This document shows positions 1 to 7,760 of a DNA stretch of 18,922 nt, piece by piece. Source of the DNA: CAYXOX01 sp964466745 (GTDB lineage Bacteria > Pseudomonadota > Alphaproteobacteria > Rhodobacterales > Rhodobacteraceae); contig CAYXOX010000051.1 of the NCBI GenBank assembly GCA_964466745.1, positions 1 to 18,922 on the forward strand, written 5' to 3'. Numbering within the stretch: position 1 is the stretch's first letter; each line of letters begins with the position of its first letter. A program made the position numbers and the translations under genes. The notes beneath the pieces were generated by a model. It had not been told where the DNA came from, made no database searches, and saw nothing but the letters and a program-made list of their open reading frames with translations.

Positions 1-196
1 GCGCCTCCGCTGCCTCCGCAACTGCCTGCCGCACGTCCTGTTCTTCGTTGGAATTATCAGTTTTCCGCATGGTGACCGCCCGTGTTATCCGGTTTTTTGC
101 CTCTGGAACACAATCCTGCTCTATGTTTTCTCGCACCGGCTTATTCAGACGCCCTACGTCTATAATTAATTCGCGGAATATAACCACATAATTCAC
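1..196 (-). CDS. Partial hypothetical protein running off the left edge
   Basis: An open frame on the minus strand runs from an in-frame TAG near 223-225 to the window edge without a stop. Possible starts are GTG at 196, GTG at 187 (preceded at a suitable distance by AAAGGTGA, the best Shine-Dalgarno match) and ATG at 70. From GTG 196 the visible product is 65 residues, beginning MNYVVIFRELIIDVGRLNKP; the part after the internal ATG is hydrophilic and acidic (MRKTDNSNEEQDVRQAVAEA). No family is recognised. An open frame this long in fairly AT-rich DNA, with protein-like composition, favours a real gene, but the start is uncertain and the short ATG-70 version cannot be excluded. Confidence 0.42.
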   Translation of the reverse strand, partial: MNYVVIFRELIIDVGRLNKPVRENIEQDCVPEAKNRITRAVTMRKTDNSNEEQDVRQAVAEAAEA

Positions 197-351
197 CTTT
201 TTTTGCGGCCCGATAATGCCGTAGGCCTACTCCTAACACATCTCATTCCCTGCCGTATTAGCCCAAACCTTTTAACAGTCACTCACGCCTCAAGTTGCTT
301 GCGCCAACAAGAGGAACTCGGGTGCGCGTCTTAGATCCTTCACAGCTTGCT

Positions 352-867
352 TCAACCGTTCGACCTCCGATCGACTTCAAGTGAAAAATTCTGGGAGGCC
401 GCAATAAAACCGTTGCGCAGCTGCGCCTCCGACAGCGGGCCCCTTAGTGTCGCATGGCAGAAAGCCACACGTTCCGCGGAAAGATCGTCTGAATAAACCG
501 AACAATCTACGCAGATTACCACGACGTCAGGGCATGATGCCCGAAGCTCCAAAAGAAAGCCAAATGTAGATGCGGCACAATCGACATTGCACAGGCTGAC
601 AATGACATGACTAAACGAAGATACAATGATACGGCTAGAATCTTCCCAGCCGAACGTCGAGCAATAGGCAATGGCAGAGGCACCACTCAATCGAAAAATG
701 GAATCGAGATCAGCAGCTTCGGATCCGCTGAATCCAATGCAAAGTATTTTCGCATCAGAAGCCCAAAGATCTGACATGCGCTCGTCCATCTCTGCCCAGA
801 GCCGATCTTCGACAGCTCCTATGAATGGAAAAAAAACGCGCGCGCGCATTTCCACTAATCTTCTCAC
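352..867 (-). CDS. Degenerate receiver-like (pseudo-receiver) protein, 171 aa
   Basis: The order of segments follows a CheY-like receiver fold: ILCIG (41-45) as strand 1, HVIVSLCNVD (87-96) as strand 3, VVVICVD (115-121) as strand 4, and TLRGPLSEAQL (140-150) where receivers carry xVKPLSxxxL. The phosphorylation chemistry is missing. The acidic pair after strand 1 is absent, the phosphoacceptor Asp is Ser91, and the conserved Lys before the cis-Pro is Gly143. It could act only by protein contact; this is inference from motif alignment. The start is GTG at 867, forming a GTGA overlap with the upstream gene's TGA stop, which suggests translational coupling. ATGs at 849, 789 and 777 are alternatives; the receiver-like part begins near residue 38, so a later start would keep it whole. 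Confidence 0.62.
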   Translation of the reverse strand: MRRLVEMRARVFFPFIGAVEDRLWAEMDERMSDLWASDAKILCIGFSGSEAADLDSIFRLSGASAIAYCSTFGWEDSSRIIVSSFSHVIVSLCNVDCAASTFGFLLELRASCPDVVVICVDCSVYSDDLSAERVAFCHATLRGPLSEAQLRNGFIAASQNFSLEVDRRSNG

Positions 868-1382
868 GCGAGCTGTGTTCCGGTGAACTTGCGCACCGGG
901 TCTTCACCAATAGTGGAGGAGTAACACCAGTAAAGACTAGTGAGATCGATGTAGTGAACTCCAAGCCTCTTCAAAAAATCCTTGGATTCACCACAATCGG
1001 GCCAACCTCTTTGCGATAGCTCTGGAGAGCTGGGGCGGATACCCGTCACCATGATTACGGGGGCGTAAGGATGCATTTCGTGCGCGACGCGCAGCCTTTC
1101 CACCAGTTTCTTGTTTCTCCTGTTCACAGCATGGAATATCATCAGTTCAACAGTTTCCACAGCGGCTCCTGATGATGGTGAAACACCAAGTCGCACATCT
1201 GCGCCCACAGACATGAGCGGGGCGACTACCGCACGGCCCTCTCGGCAATCCGCATCAAGAATAATCACCAATCCCTCAAACTCGAAACCTGTAGAACAAG
1301 GGGCGGAATCGAGGCGGGCCGGGAAGACATCTTGAACCAAGCCGCACGGCTGCTCAATCTGCAATTTAGTTTCCCTACTCAA
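864..1382 (-). CDS. Hypothetical protein, possibly receiver-like, 172 aa
   Basis: No family is recognised with certainty. A receiver-like order is visible: VIILDAD (39-45, keeping two Asp after strand 1), ELMIFHAV (79-86) with His where the phosphoacceptor Asp would fall, and APVIMVTG (107-114) resembling strand 4 with its Thr. The last third, to residue 172, diverges and has no clear KP motif. The start chosen is TTG at 1382: it overlaps the stop of the preceding small gene as TTGA and has GGAG nine bases upstream. The frame stays open back to a TTG at 1508, so a 214-residue version, or a frameshifted fusion with the small upstream gene, is possible. It overlaps the next gene by four bases (GTGA). 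With the 171-residue neighbour it may form a pair of related non-phosphorylatable proteins. Confidence 0.55.
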   Translation of the reverse strand: MSRETKLQIEQPCGLVQDVFPARLDSAPCSTGFEFEGLVIILDADCREGRAVVAPLMSVGADVRLGVSPSSGAAVETVELMIFHAVNRRNKKLVERLRVAHEMHPYAPVIMVTGIRPSSPELSQRGWPDCGESKDFLKRLGVHYIDLTSLYWCYSSTIGEDPVRKFTGTQLA

Positions 1383-1585
1383 TTTCTGCCGCTCCGCAAT
1401 AGAAGTAACGGTGCGCTTGGCGCATCCGTTCGCACTGTTTCCGATTGCGACAAAATTGCATACTTGCGCTCTACCACCTTGCGGTAAAGCAGTTCGCAGC
1501 GAGCGCAACTTTTATCGCGTAAGACCACAAGCTCATCAAGCAGCCAAAAATCTTGAGCTATCCTAAAGGACTTTGGGGGCCTCAT
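1379..1585 (-). CDS. Small hypothetical protein, 68 aa
   Basis: ATG at 1585, stop TGA at 1379-1381. The product begins MRPPKSFRIAQDFWLLDELV and contains one CARC pair (residues 28-31) followed by a basic helical stretch (LLYRKVVERKYAIL). The last 17 residues are of low complexity, which could mean that the true frame leaves this one before the stop. No strong Shine-Dalgarno precedes the ATG. It is first of three overlapping genes, its stop shared with the next gene's TTG start. It may be a real small protein, or the N-terminal part of the next gene separated by a frameshift near 1400-1440. No family recognised. Confidence 0.45.
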   Translation of the reverse strand: MRPPKSFRIAQDFWLLDELVVLRDKSCARCELLYRKVVERKYAILSQSETVRTDAPSAPLLLLRSGRN

Positions 1586-1895
1586 TAGGTGTGCAAACGT
1601 CTTTAGCTCGATCTTTTCGGACAGGAAAAATTCTTAAGTGTATATTCGCAATGACTTGATCAAAAGCGCGCTCTAGTTGAGCTGAGTTTCAGCTACTTAT
1701 TGCTTGCCAAGATGGATGTTGCTCCGTCCGAAACGGCTTCGATATGTATCTGGTAGGTTATCTTGACCTGACGATGCGGCACCTGCCCACGGGAGACTGA
1801 GCTCTTGTGGCAGGTTGGCCGACTCCAACCGAAGCGTGAGCTCCGCACCCTTAGGGTACATTTGCGGCCGCAGCCCACGGAAAAAGGCTTACAGT
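1586..1895. other. Intergenic region between the hybrid kinase and the small-gene cassette
   Basis: No convincing gene. The minus-strand leader of the 68-residue gene is here and holds TTGATCAA (1656-1663) followed by an AT-rich stretch containing TATACA, a plausible but weak promoter region. AGCTGA-GTT-TCAGCT (1680-1694) is a perfect six-base hairpin without a T tract. A 29-codon minus frame beginning VPHRQVKITYQIHIE ends with TAG at 1693, but no start or ribosome site supports it. The 310-base gap suggests the small genes are transcribed separately from the kinase operon. Confidence 0.5.
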
Positions 1896-4800
1896 TTATT
1901 CGGCCAGTGCCTCCCGCGCGACAGCTCTTCGGACTGCACCCACGAGTTGGAGTTCGTCGTACGGCTTCGCAACGATACAGTCGAACAGCCGGCCGTTCGT
2001 GCCCACCTCGGACGGCCGCGCAGTCACAAGTATGCAAGGGGGCGCCGCAGGCGTGGCCCGAACCGCTCGAGCGAAGCCTATGCCGTCCAGGCCAGGCATG
2101 TCGAGGTCAACAATCACAGCTGTCCACACGTCTGGGCAAGCCAAAAAGATCTCGAGAGCCTCGGTTGGAGACGATAATGCCATAGCGAAGGCCCCGGCAT
2201 CGGTAAGGGAATCTGCCATCGTCTGTGCGGCCTCGGGATAATCGTCGACGACCAGCACCGATTGCCCAGTAAGATCTTCCCAGGTGACTTTTCCCAGCTT
2301 CTCAGAGATCAACGGCAAGCTCGGCGTCTGGATTTCAACCGCGGGCCAAGCGACGGTCACCGTCGTTCCCTGCCCCTCCGCACTCTGGATCCAGAGCGCC
2401 GCATGATTTCGCTCGATCATTCTCTTAACGATCTGCATTCCCATGCCGGTCCCACGTTCGCCCTTTGTTGTAAAGTAGCGTTCGAAGATCTTCGACATCT
2501 TCTCGGCGTCCATCCCCTCGCCGTCATCCGATACCTGAAATGCGGAATAGGGAGTGTTCGGATATATATCACCGATCATCAACTTGCTGGCGTAAGTGCC
2601 GCTGGGTGGCTGCTCGAGAACCTTGATGGAAACGTTCGCGTTCCGGCGTGAGTGGGACTCGCAAGCATTCCAGATCAGGTTCATCATCACCTGCAGCACG
2701 TCGATGGACGAACAGTGGGCAGGCTGCTCGCGGTCCGGCAAAACGCTGGAGAGATGGTGGGTACGGATGCGTTCAGTTCCGAGGATGACGAGCGCATCTG
2801 CCACGATTGCGCGAAGATCCTGTACTATTTTGGGGCCAGGTGCCTTTTCAATACTCCGCAGCTCGGAAACAAAGCTCATCGAGGCGTCTATCGCTCTTTC
2901 GATCCTGGCGAGTCCGGTCTTGGCGTCCTGGTCGCCAGAGCAAAGCATCTTCAAACCGGCGGCGGAGCCCCGCACGACGCCGATCATGTTGTTCAGGTCA
3001 TGCGCCACTTCCGAAGCAATCCTCGCAATCGACTCTGCGCGTTGTGCGGTCTGCAGGGTGTCCGCCAGCCGCGCGCGTTCCAGGTTCCAAGCGATTTCTG
3101 CCGAGATGTCACGGGTGGCGCACAAAATCTGCCCACCGTCCATCATGCTCAGCGACAGCTGCTGGGGAACCTCGGCCCCGCTGCGGTGCCGACCTGTCAA
3201 CTCCCCGCGCCAATGCCCGGCCTTGAGCAGGTCCGGTAAAACACTTTTTGAAATCTCGGCTTCCGTTTCGTCGGAATAAAGATCACGCCACGACAGCTTT
3301 GAAACATCTTCTTCAGGGTCGATTCCAAACATGCGGCGATGCGCAGCATTCATGAAACTGAATCTGCCGTCTCGGTTGGCTACAGCAAAACCGTCCGTCG
3401 CGATCTCAAGCGCTTGCGCACGTTCCCGAAGTGCGCTCTCTTCTGCCTCCTTGAGGCTTGTGACCTCACTCTGGACCATGACGAAGGCCTCTACCTCGCC
3501 TTCGGCCGATTGGATCGGCTGCATGTCAAGCATGGCCCAGAAGGATTTTCCTCGTCCGTCCTTGAATTTCAGGACTGCGTGCAGTGCGGCGCCACTGCGA
3601 ACGGCTACACGCAGCCTAGATGCAGTGGCCGCATCCAAAGTCTCGACACCCAGCAGTGAAACGCAATCCCGGCCAACGGCGCATTCGAGTGAGATATCCA
3701 TACGGTTCGCAAAAGCGGGATTGATCCATTCGACGAGCCCTTGCCGACCGAGTATCAGAACATGGCTGTGAGTCAGTTCGGCAATCCTGGACAAGCGCGC
3801 GCGATCGCGCTCACGCCTGCGTTCCTCGGTGACTTCCCGCACGATGAAGACTGCCCCCGGGGCGCTACCTTCAAGGGCAATGCGGCCACCGGCGATCATG
3901 AAGTCCCTGTTTTCACCGTCAACTTCGAAGCTAAGGAGAACATCGCGGCACTCCCCAGTCTCTCGGACGGCATTTATTGCATCCCACCACACGCGGGCAG
4001 CCGGCTCGGGCAGAACCTCCTCGGGAAGACGGCCGATAAATTCATCGGGCGGATACACCGGCGGCATGCTGGAACCTTCGTTGTAGCCTACGAAGCGTCC
4101 GTCAGGCCCGACTTCGAGTATGAGCTTCGGGATCGCCACCAGCATCGCGCTCAACACCTCGTTCTGGCGTTGCAGCGCCTTGCCGTGTTCGGCCGCCTGG
4201 CGCTCGGCTTCGCGGCGCACGAGCACAATCGAGATCGCATCGGCAAGCGACTGCAGCAACTGGATCTCATAGGTCAAGAAAGTGCGATGCCGCCGGACGC
4301 TATCGAACCCCACGAAACCGAGCAGGCGCCCTTCATTCATGAGTGGTAGCGCAAGAAGGGATTTGATGCCCTGTGCTTCGAGTGTAGGCTTTACTTCGTA
4401 GTCGTCGGGCAATGCGCCGACGTCCGGGATGTATGCCTCTTCTCCAGACATGAAGTCGGAGCGCCAGTCATCAAGCATGCTGTCCGGCAGATCCTGCAGG
4501 TGTTCGATCATCGGCTCGATGCCAGCCGCGACCCACTCATGGGTGTTGTCGAGCCGCTCAGGATCCCTGCGGACGAAGAGGTAGCTCCGGTCCGCTTCCG
4601 CGAGTTGCCCTGCCAGTTGCAGCGCAGCATCGATCTTTGAGTCGATGTCCGTTGATGCCGCCGTGAGGATAGCATTGGTGATGCCAAAGATCTTGGTCTG
4701 CCACCGCTGGATTTGGTTCATCACAACGCTGAGCGAACCGAAGGTCGCGTCGGGGTATGTGTTCGGTTGCGCAGGTGCTGCCCCGTTCACCTTGGCCGGT

Positions 4801-5351
4801 CCGGGCTGAGCATTCGCCTCGCGCATGGTCAGGCGAATCTTCTCGACCATCGGCCCGATCAGCTTCACGATCTTCTCGACGAGTTGCCGGTCATCTCTCG
4901 TGAAACTGGCTTCCTTCGCCGATAGGAGCACCAAGGCGAGTGGTGGGCCAATCGACAGGGTCTTCGGTACCGACAGCATCGATCGGTACTCATGGAGGTC
5001 CGGCGGGATCGCGTGCTTCCAGGCCACCGCACGAAGGTCCACCACGTTTCTTGGCACGGCAAGCGGCGCGGCTGCACCAGGCCAACGCACGCCGGCCGGC
5101 CCGAAGCGCGTGTCGGCAACAGTCAACATGTCGCCTTCGTTATCGGCGAGAAGCACGAAGGCGACATCAGCGCCGGTTGTTTCGCGGCAGATCCTCGCGA
5201 CGCGGCTTCCCAACTGGCCGACACTGCGGGCGGTGTATGCCTCGTCAAGCAAGCCCAAAAGCACGTTGGCTTGGCTTGCGGCGTTCTGGGCGTGCTTAAG
5301 GCGTTTCTGTTGTCGTCGTGCGGAGCTCCTGAGGCGTTCAACTTCCCACAT
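1896..5351 (-). CDS. Soluble hybrid sensor histidine kinase (GAF-GAF-PAS-PAS-PAS-HisKA-HATPase-REC)
   Basis: A 1151-residue multidomain kinase with no membrane segment, hence probably cytosolic. Approximate order: coiled-coil-like start (1-30), GAF (30-175), GAF (225-385), PAS (395-510), PAS (520-635), PAS (640-755), HisKA with His784 in VAHDLNNM, HATPase with N-box NLIWNACE (891-898), DDGEG (942-946) and GTGMGM (967-972), then a receiver with DD at 1036-1037, phosphoacceptor Asp1082 in VDLDMPG and Lys1129 in AKPYD. All catalytic residues are present. ATG 5351 is preferred: it lies eight bases after the FIST gene stop with AGG upstream. The frame is open to GTG 5408 but would overlap FIST. 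No Hpt domain is seen here or elsewhere in the window. Tight linkage to the FIST gene suggests that FIST modulates this kinase, as NosP does NahK; the signal is inferred. Confidence 0.93.
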   Translation of the reverse strand: MWEVERLRSSARRQQKRLKHAQNAASQANVLLGLLDEAYTARSVGQLGSRVARICRETTGADVAFVLLADNEGDMLTVADTRFGPAGVRWPGAAAPLAVPRNVVDLRAVAWKHAIPPDLHEYRSMLSVPKTLSIGPPLALVLLSAKEASFTRDDRQLVEKIVKLIGPMVEKIRLTMREANAQPGPAKVNGAAPAQPNTYPDATFGSLSVVMNQIQRWQTKIFGITNAILTAASTDIDSKIDAALQLAGQLAEADRSYLFVRRDPERLDNTHEWVAAGIEPMIEHLQDLPDSMLDDWRSDFMSGEEAYIPDVGALPDDYEVKPTLEAQGIKSLLALPLMNEGRLLGFVGFDSVRRHRTFLTYEIQLLQSLADAISIVLVRREAERQAAEHGKALQRQNEVLSAMLVAIPKLILEVGPDGRFVGYNEGSSMPPVYPPDEFIGRLPEEVLPEPAARVWWDAINAVRETGECRDVLLSFEVDGENRDFMIAGGRIALEGSAPGAVFIVREVTEERRRERDRARLSRIAELTHSHVLILGRQGLVEWINPAFANRMDISLECAVGRDCVSLLGVETLDAATASRLRVAVRSGAALHAVLKFKDGRGKSFWAMLDMQPIQSAEGEVEAFVMVQSEVTSLKEAEESALRERAQALEIATDGFAVANRDGRFSFMNAAHRRMFGIDPEEDVSKLSWRDLYSDETEAEISKSVLPDLLKAGHWRGELTGRHRSGAEVPQQLSLSMMDGGQILCATRDISAEIAWNLERARLADTLQTAQRAESIARIASEVAHDLNNMIGVVRGSAAGLKMLCSGDQDAKTGLARIERAIDASMSFVSELRSIEKAPGPKIVQDLRAIVADALVILGTERIRTHHLSSVLPDREQPAHCSSIDVLQVMMNLIWNACESHSRRNANVSIKVLEQPPSGTYASKLMIGDIYPNTPYSAFQVSDDGEGMDAEKMSKIFERYFTTKGERGTGMGMQIVKRMIERNHAALWIQSAEGQGTTVTVAWPAVEIQTPSLPLISEKLGKVTWEDLTGQSVLVVDDYPEAAQTMADSLTDAGAFAMALSSPTEALEIFLACPDVWTAVIVDLDMPGLDGIGFARAVRATPAAPPCILVTARPSEVGTNGRLFDCIVAKPYDELQLVGAVRRAVAREALAE

Positions 5352-5359
5352 GAGCGCGC

Positions 5360-6601
5360 CTAGCTTTTTCCGCCCGGCCTGGCGCGGCAACCCGCGAAGC
5401 CGATGCACCCAATCATCAGGTTTCCGTGCCGCCCATAGCCAGGCAAGGGCTCACCCTGCTCGCCAAAACTGAAGAGTGTTAGCACCGGCGCACCTCCCAA
5501 GGAACGCTCGACGTCCTGGGCCAGCACGCTCATCTCGGTCGCCAGTTCGTTCGCGACGGCAGCGCAACAAACGAAAAGCGCTCCGGCAAGGCGTTCGCCT
5601 GGGACTTCGGCCCTCACCCTCGCCCCGACACTGAGGACACGTTCGCGCAGCAATTCCGGCGTGCTCTCCATGAGTTGAACCTCATCACCAACTTCTAGCT
5701 GCCTGAAGGCCTCAAGGCTGCCGTCGGGCCAAGCAAACCCCGGGTGGGAGATCAGGTAAAAGGGAACATCGTCTATCTGGCACAGTTCCGTCCCAAGCGG
5801 TTCCAGCCCGGAATAGTTGAGCGCGGTCCAAGGCGCACCGTCCTCGAACTCGACTGTCCGCCCGGTCCACTCCGAGTAGACGTCGAGAGCCGGTCGGCCG
5901 TCGATCTGCAGTATCCGGCGCCCTTCGGAAGCCGTGACTCGGCCAGAAGCCCCCCGCGGCACGTATGCGTCTTCGTAAACACCGAGCACTGGCTCCGAGG
6001 GGAACAAGACCGAGACAACGACACCATTGTGGCTCGCCTTCTGCCGGCAGAACACCGACCAGTGCCCCCCCATCGTATCGTCGGCTGCAGTGCCTCCTAC
6101 GATTGGTACATCCGGGCCGACGACCTGCCGGATGCCAGCGAGTATCGCTTCCTCATGGCCAGAAACCGGGGTTAACCAGACAATGTCGGGTGCTTCACCG
6201 GACCGGCCCGCCTGCGCCAAGGCAGCAAGCGTCGCTTCACGGCCTGCCTCGGTCGGTGCAGATCCGAGGTCTGCACATCCTGTTCCGTACTGACCCCCGG
6301 CGTCCCAAACGCCGAGCGCACCAAGGGCAGCCCCATCATCCCAAAGGGCACGGCCTCCGACCAGCACGCCGCGGTAGGATGATGCCGCATGCAGTGAGGT
6401 TCCCGGAAACATGCGTGCGGCTTCCCGCGCCAACTCGGCCGGATCGCGCCCCGCCCGATAGTGCAACGTCAGGAAGTCGGGTGGGCGATCGGAAATGCAC
6501 CCGAGTTCGTCAGCAATGTCTTGAACCGCCGTCGCGGCTCGTTGTGCCGTACTGGCCGCGCACCGTATGCGGAGCCCCGATGAAGCGCCTGGGGAGATCA
6601 T
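5360..6601 (-). CDS. FIST-domain sensor protein (FIST_N + FIST_C), NosP-like candidate
   Basis: 413 residues from ATG 6601. FIST proteins are small-ligand or signal sensors usually encoded beside signal-transduction genes; some (NosP) bind heme and nitric oxide and control an adjacent hybrid kinase. The FIST_N half runs about 15-215 with the typical HAASSYRGVL (71-80) and VPIVGGTAADD (165-175). The FIST_C half runs about 220-405 and ends in ALFVCCA (341-347), then LTLFSFGEQG (374-383) and YGRHGNL (389-395), equivalent to the family's YGEIGP and FHN signatures. There is no signal peptide. The frame is open to ATG 6742, but those 47 extra residues are not FIST-like and would overlap the regulator gene, so 6601 was chosen. 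The kinase follows after eight bases. Ligand is unproven; heme/NO is inference from family and neighbourhood. Confidence 0.88.
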   Translation of the reverse strand: MISPGASSGLRIRCAASTAQRAATAVQDIADELGCISDRPPDFLTLHYRAGRDPAELAREAARMFPGTSLHAASSYRGVLVGGRALWDDGAALGALGVWDAGGQYGTGCADLGSAPTEAGREATLAALAQAGRSGEAPDIVWLTPVSGHEEAILAGIRQVVGPDVPIVGGTAADDTMGGHWSVFCRQKASHNGVVVSVLFPSEPVLGVYEDAYVPRGASGRVTASEGRRILQIDGRPALDVYSEWTGRTVEFEDGAPWTALNYSGLEPLGTELCQIDDVPFYLISHPGFAWPDGSLEAFRQLEVGDEVQLMESTPELLRERVLSVGARVRAEVPGERLAGALFVCCAAVANELATEMSVLAQDVERSLGGAPVLTLFSFGEQGEPLPGYGRHGNLMIGCIGFAGCRARPGGKS

Positions 6602-6704
6602 GGATTTCGGCCCTGAACCTCGCGTGAGCCCGCAGCGAACGGATGCCAAAAGCGAAAGTCTTCGAGCGCGAGACCCGGCGGTATCGAGTGAGGCCCAAAA
6701 TCCT

Positions 6705-7373
6705 TCAAACCAGCCCCACGCGCCTTGCCGCGACAACCGCATCGGTGCGGTTTCGCGCGTTTAGCTTCTTGCACAAGGCACGCACGTCGTTCTTGGTGGT
6801 TGTCTCCGGTACGCCGACAGCCAGAGCGATTTCCTTGTTCTGGTACCCCTGCGACAGCATCGCCAGTACCTTCATCTCGCGCGGAGTAAGCCCGCTGTTG
6901 TCTTCTCGCTGCCCGGCCCCAGAACGAATGAGACTGGATGGAAGGTAGGTCTCGCCGGCGGCGATGAAACGCAACGCGTGGACAAGCACCTTCAGGGGCA
7001 AAGTCTTTGGCACGAAGCCGGACGCGCCGGCCTCGATAGCCTGAAGCGCGATCGTGCTGCCCGCCACACCTGAGAACAACGCGACCCCAGACCCGTTTCT
7101 TGCAACGATCTCACGAAGAGCCTCCAGGCCGCGCGAACCCGGCAGGTCATAGTCAAGCAACACGACGTCGAACCTGCCGTATGCGTCCATCATTGCGAGC
7201 GCCTCGTCCGCCGTGCGGACACAGGTGACGTCAAATTCACCAGCTCTCTCAAGTGCGGAGGAAACCGTTTCTGCCAGCAAGAGGTGATCGTCAACGACAA
7301 GCACTCTCCTGACCTCGTCTTCCACAACTTCCGTGTTGGCACCAACTCCAACTTCCTGGGCGACGCTGCTCAC
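6705..7373 (-). CDS. NarL/FixJ-family response regulator (REC + LuxR-type HTH)
   Basis: 222 residues. The N-terminal receiver (about 22-135) has RRVLVVDDH with Asp28/Asp29, phosphoacceptor Asp74 in VLLDYDLPG, and Lys123 in FVPKTLP. The C-terminal LuxR-type helix-turn-helix (about 155-220) has LTPREMKVLAMLSQGYQNKEI and the recognition-helix region VPETTTKNDVRALCKKL. It should be a DNA-binding transcription regulator phosphorylated by the linked hybrid kinase. The start is GTG at 7373, supported by GAGGGAGAGA just upstream. It is the first gene of the regulator-FIST-kinase cluster; about 100 bases separate it from FIST, so cotranscription is likely but not shown. All key residues are intact, in contrast to the degenerate receiver-like proteins further downstream. 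Confidence 0.92.
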   Translation of the reverse strand: MSSVAQEVGVGANTEVVEDEVRRVLVVDDHLLLAETVSSALERAGEFDVTCVRTADEALAMMDAYGRFDVVLLDYDLPGSRGLEALREIVARNGSGVALFSGVAGSTIALQAIEAGASGFVPKTLPLKVLVHALRFIAAGETYLPSSLIRSGAGQREDNSGLTPREMKVLAMLSQGYQNKEIALAVGVPETTTKNDVRALCKKLNARNRTDAVVAARRVGLV

Positions 7374-7480
7374 TCAATCTCTCCCTCGATAGTCGATCCC
7401 GAACCTCGCCTAAGGGATATTAGCCGAGAACAGCAGACTTCAATGTAATCTAAAGATTATTTGCTTTGATCAATCACCCC
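7374..7480 (-). promoter_or_regulatory. Leader and presumed promoter/operator of the regulator-FIST-kinase cluster
   Basis: AT-rich leader upstream of the GTG start. It contains a strong Shine-Dalgarno stretch (GAGGGAGAGA on the minus strand), an inverted repeat TAATCT-AA-AGATTA (7446-7459) and the palindrome TTGATCAA (7466-7473). Read on the minus strand, TTGATC and TAGATT resemble -35/-10 elements but are only 15 bases apart, so the exact promoter is unsure. The dyads are candidate operator sites. TTGATCAA recurs at 1656-1663 ahead of the small-gene cassette. Confidence 0.4.
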
Positions 7481-7703
7481 GGCGATCCGGCCGCCACCTG
7501 CCGACAGCTTCGATGCCGGATCGGACGATGCTGCTCACGGTATCGGGGTCGCGTAGGAACTGGCCATACCAGGTCGCACACGCAAGCAAGCATGCCCGGC
7601 CCTCTGAGCCGCGCCGGGTTTGGTGGCTCCAACTCCCGAGTATACTTCGTGCCCGATGCGGCTGGTCTTCGCCTCAAGTTAAGAAAAAATCGTGGTGTCG
7701 CCC

Positions 7704-7746
7704 TGTGATTTTAGGTCAATATTGCTGTCGTATCAAAATTGGACGC
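7704..7746. mobile_element. Possible insertion-sequence terminal end (remnant)
   Basis: Begins TGTGATTTTAGGTCAATATT and continues to AAAATTGGACGC. A TGT start followed by repeated GGTCAAT / ATTGGAC-like motifs resembles the ends of IS21-type elements as remembered, not as searched. No transposase gene, partner inverted repeat or target duplication is visible nearby, so if correct it is a solo end. It is locally more AT-rich than the bases that follow it. Confidence 0.22.
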
Positions 7747-7760
7747 ACCCCGCCACCCGC

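Noticed and set aside
1693..1779. 29-codon minus frame ending at 1693
   Set aside because: Reads protein-like but has no start signal or family; could be only the tail of a shadow frame.
1848..1858. ACCCTTAGGGT dyad after the hybrid kinase as a terminator
   Set aside because: Only a four-base stem with a three-base loop and no T tract.
6602..6742. N-terminal extension of the FIST gene to ATG 6742
   Set aside because: The 47 extra residues are not FIST-like and would overlap the response-regulator gene; ATG 6601 matches the family start.
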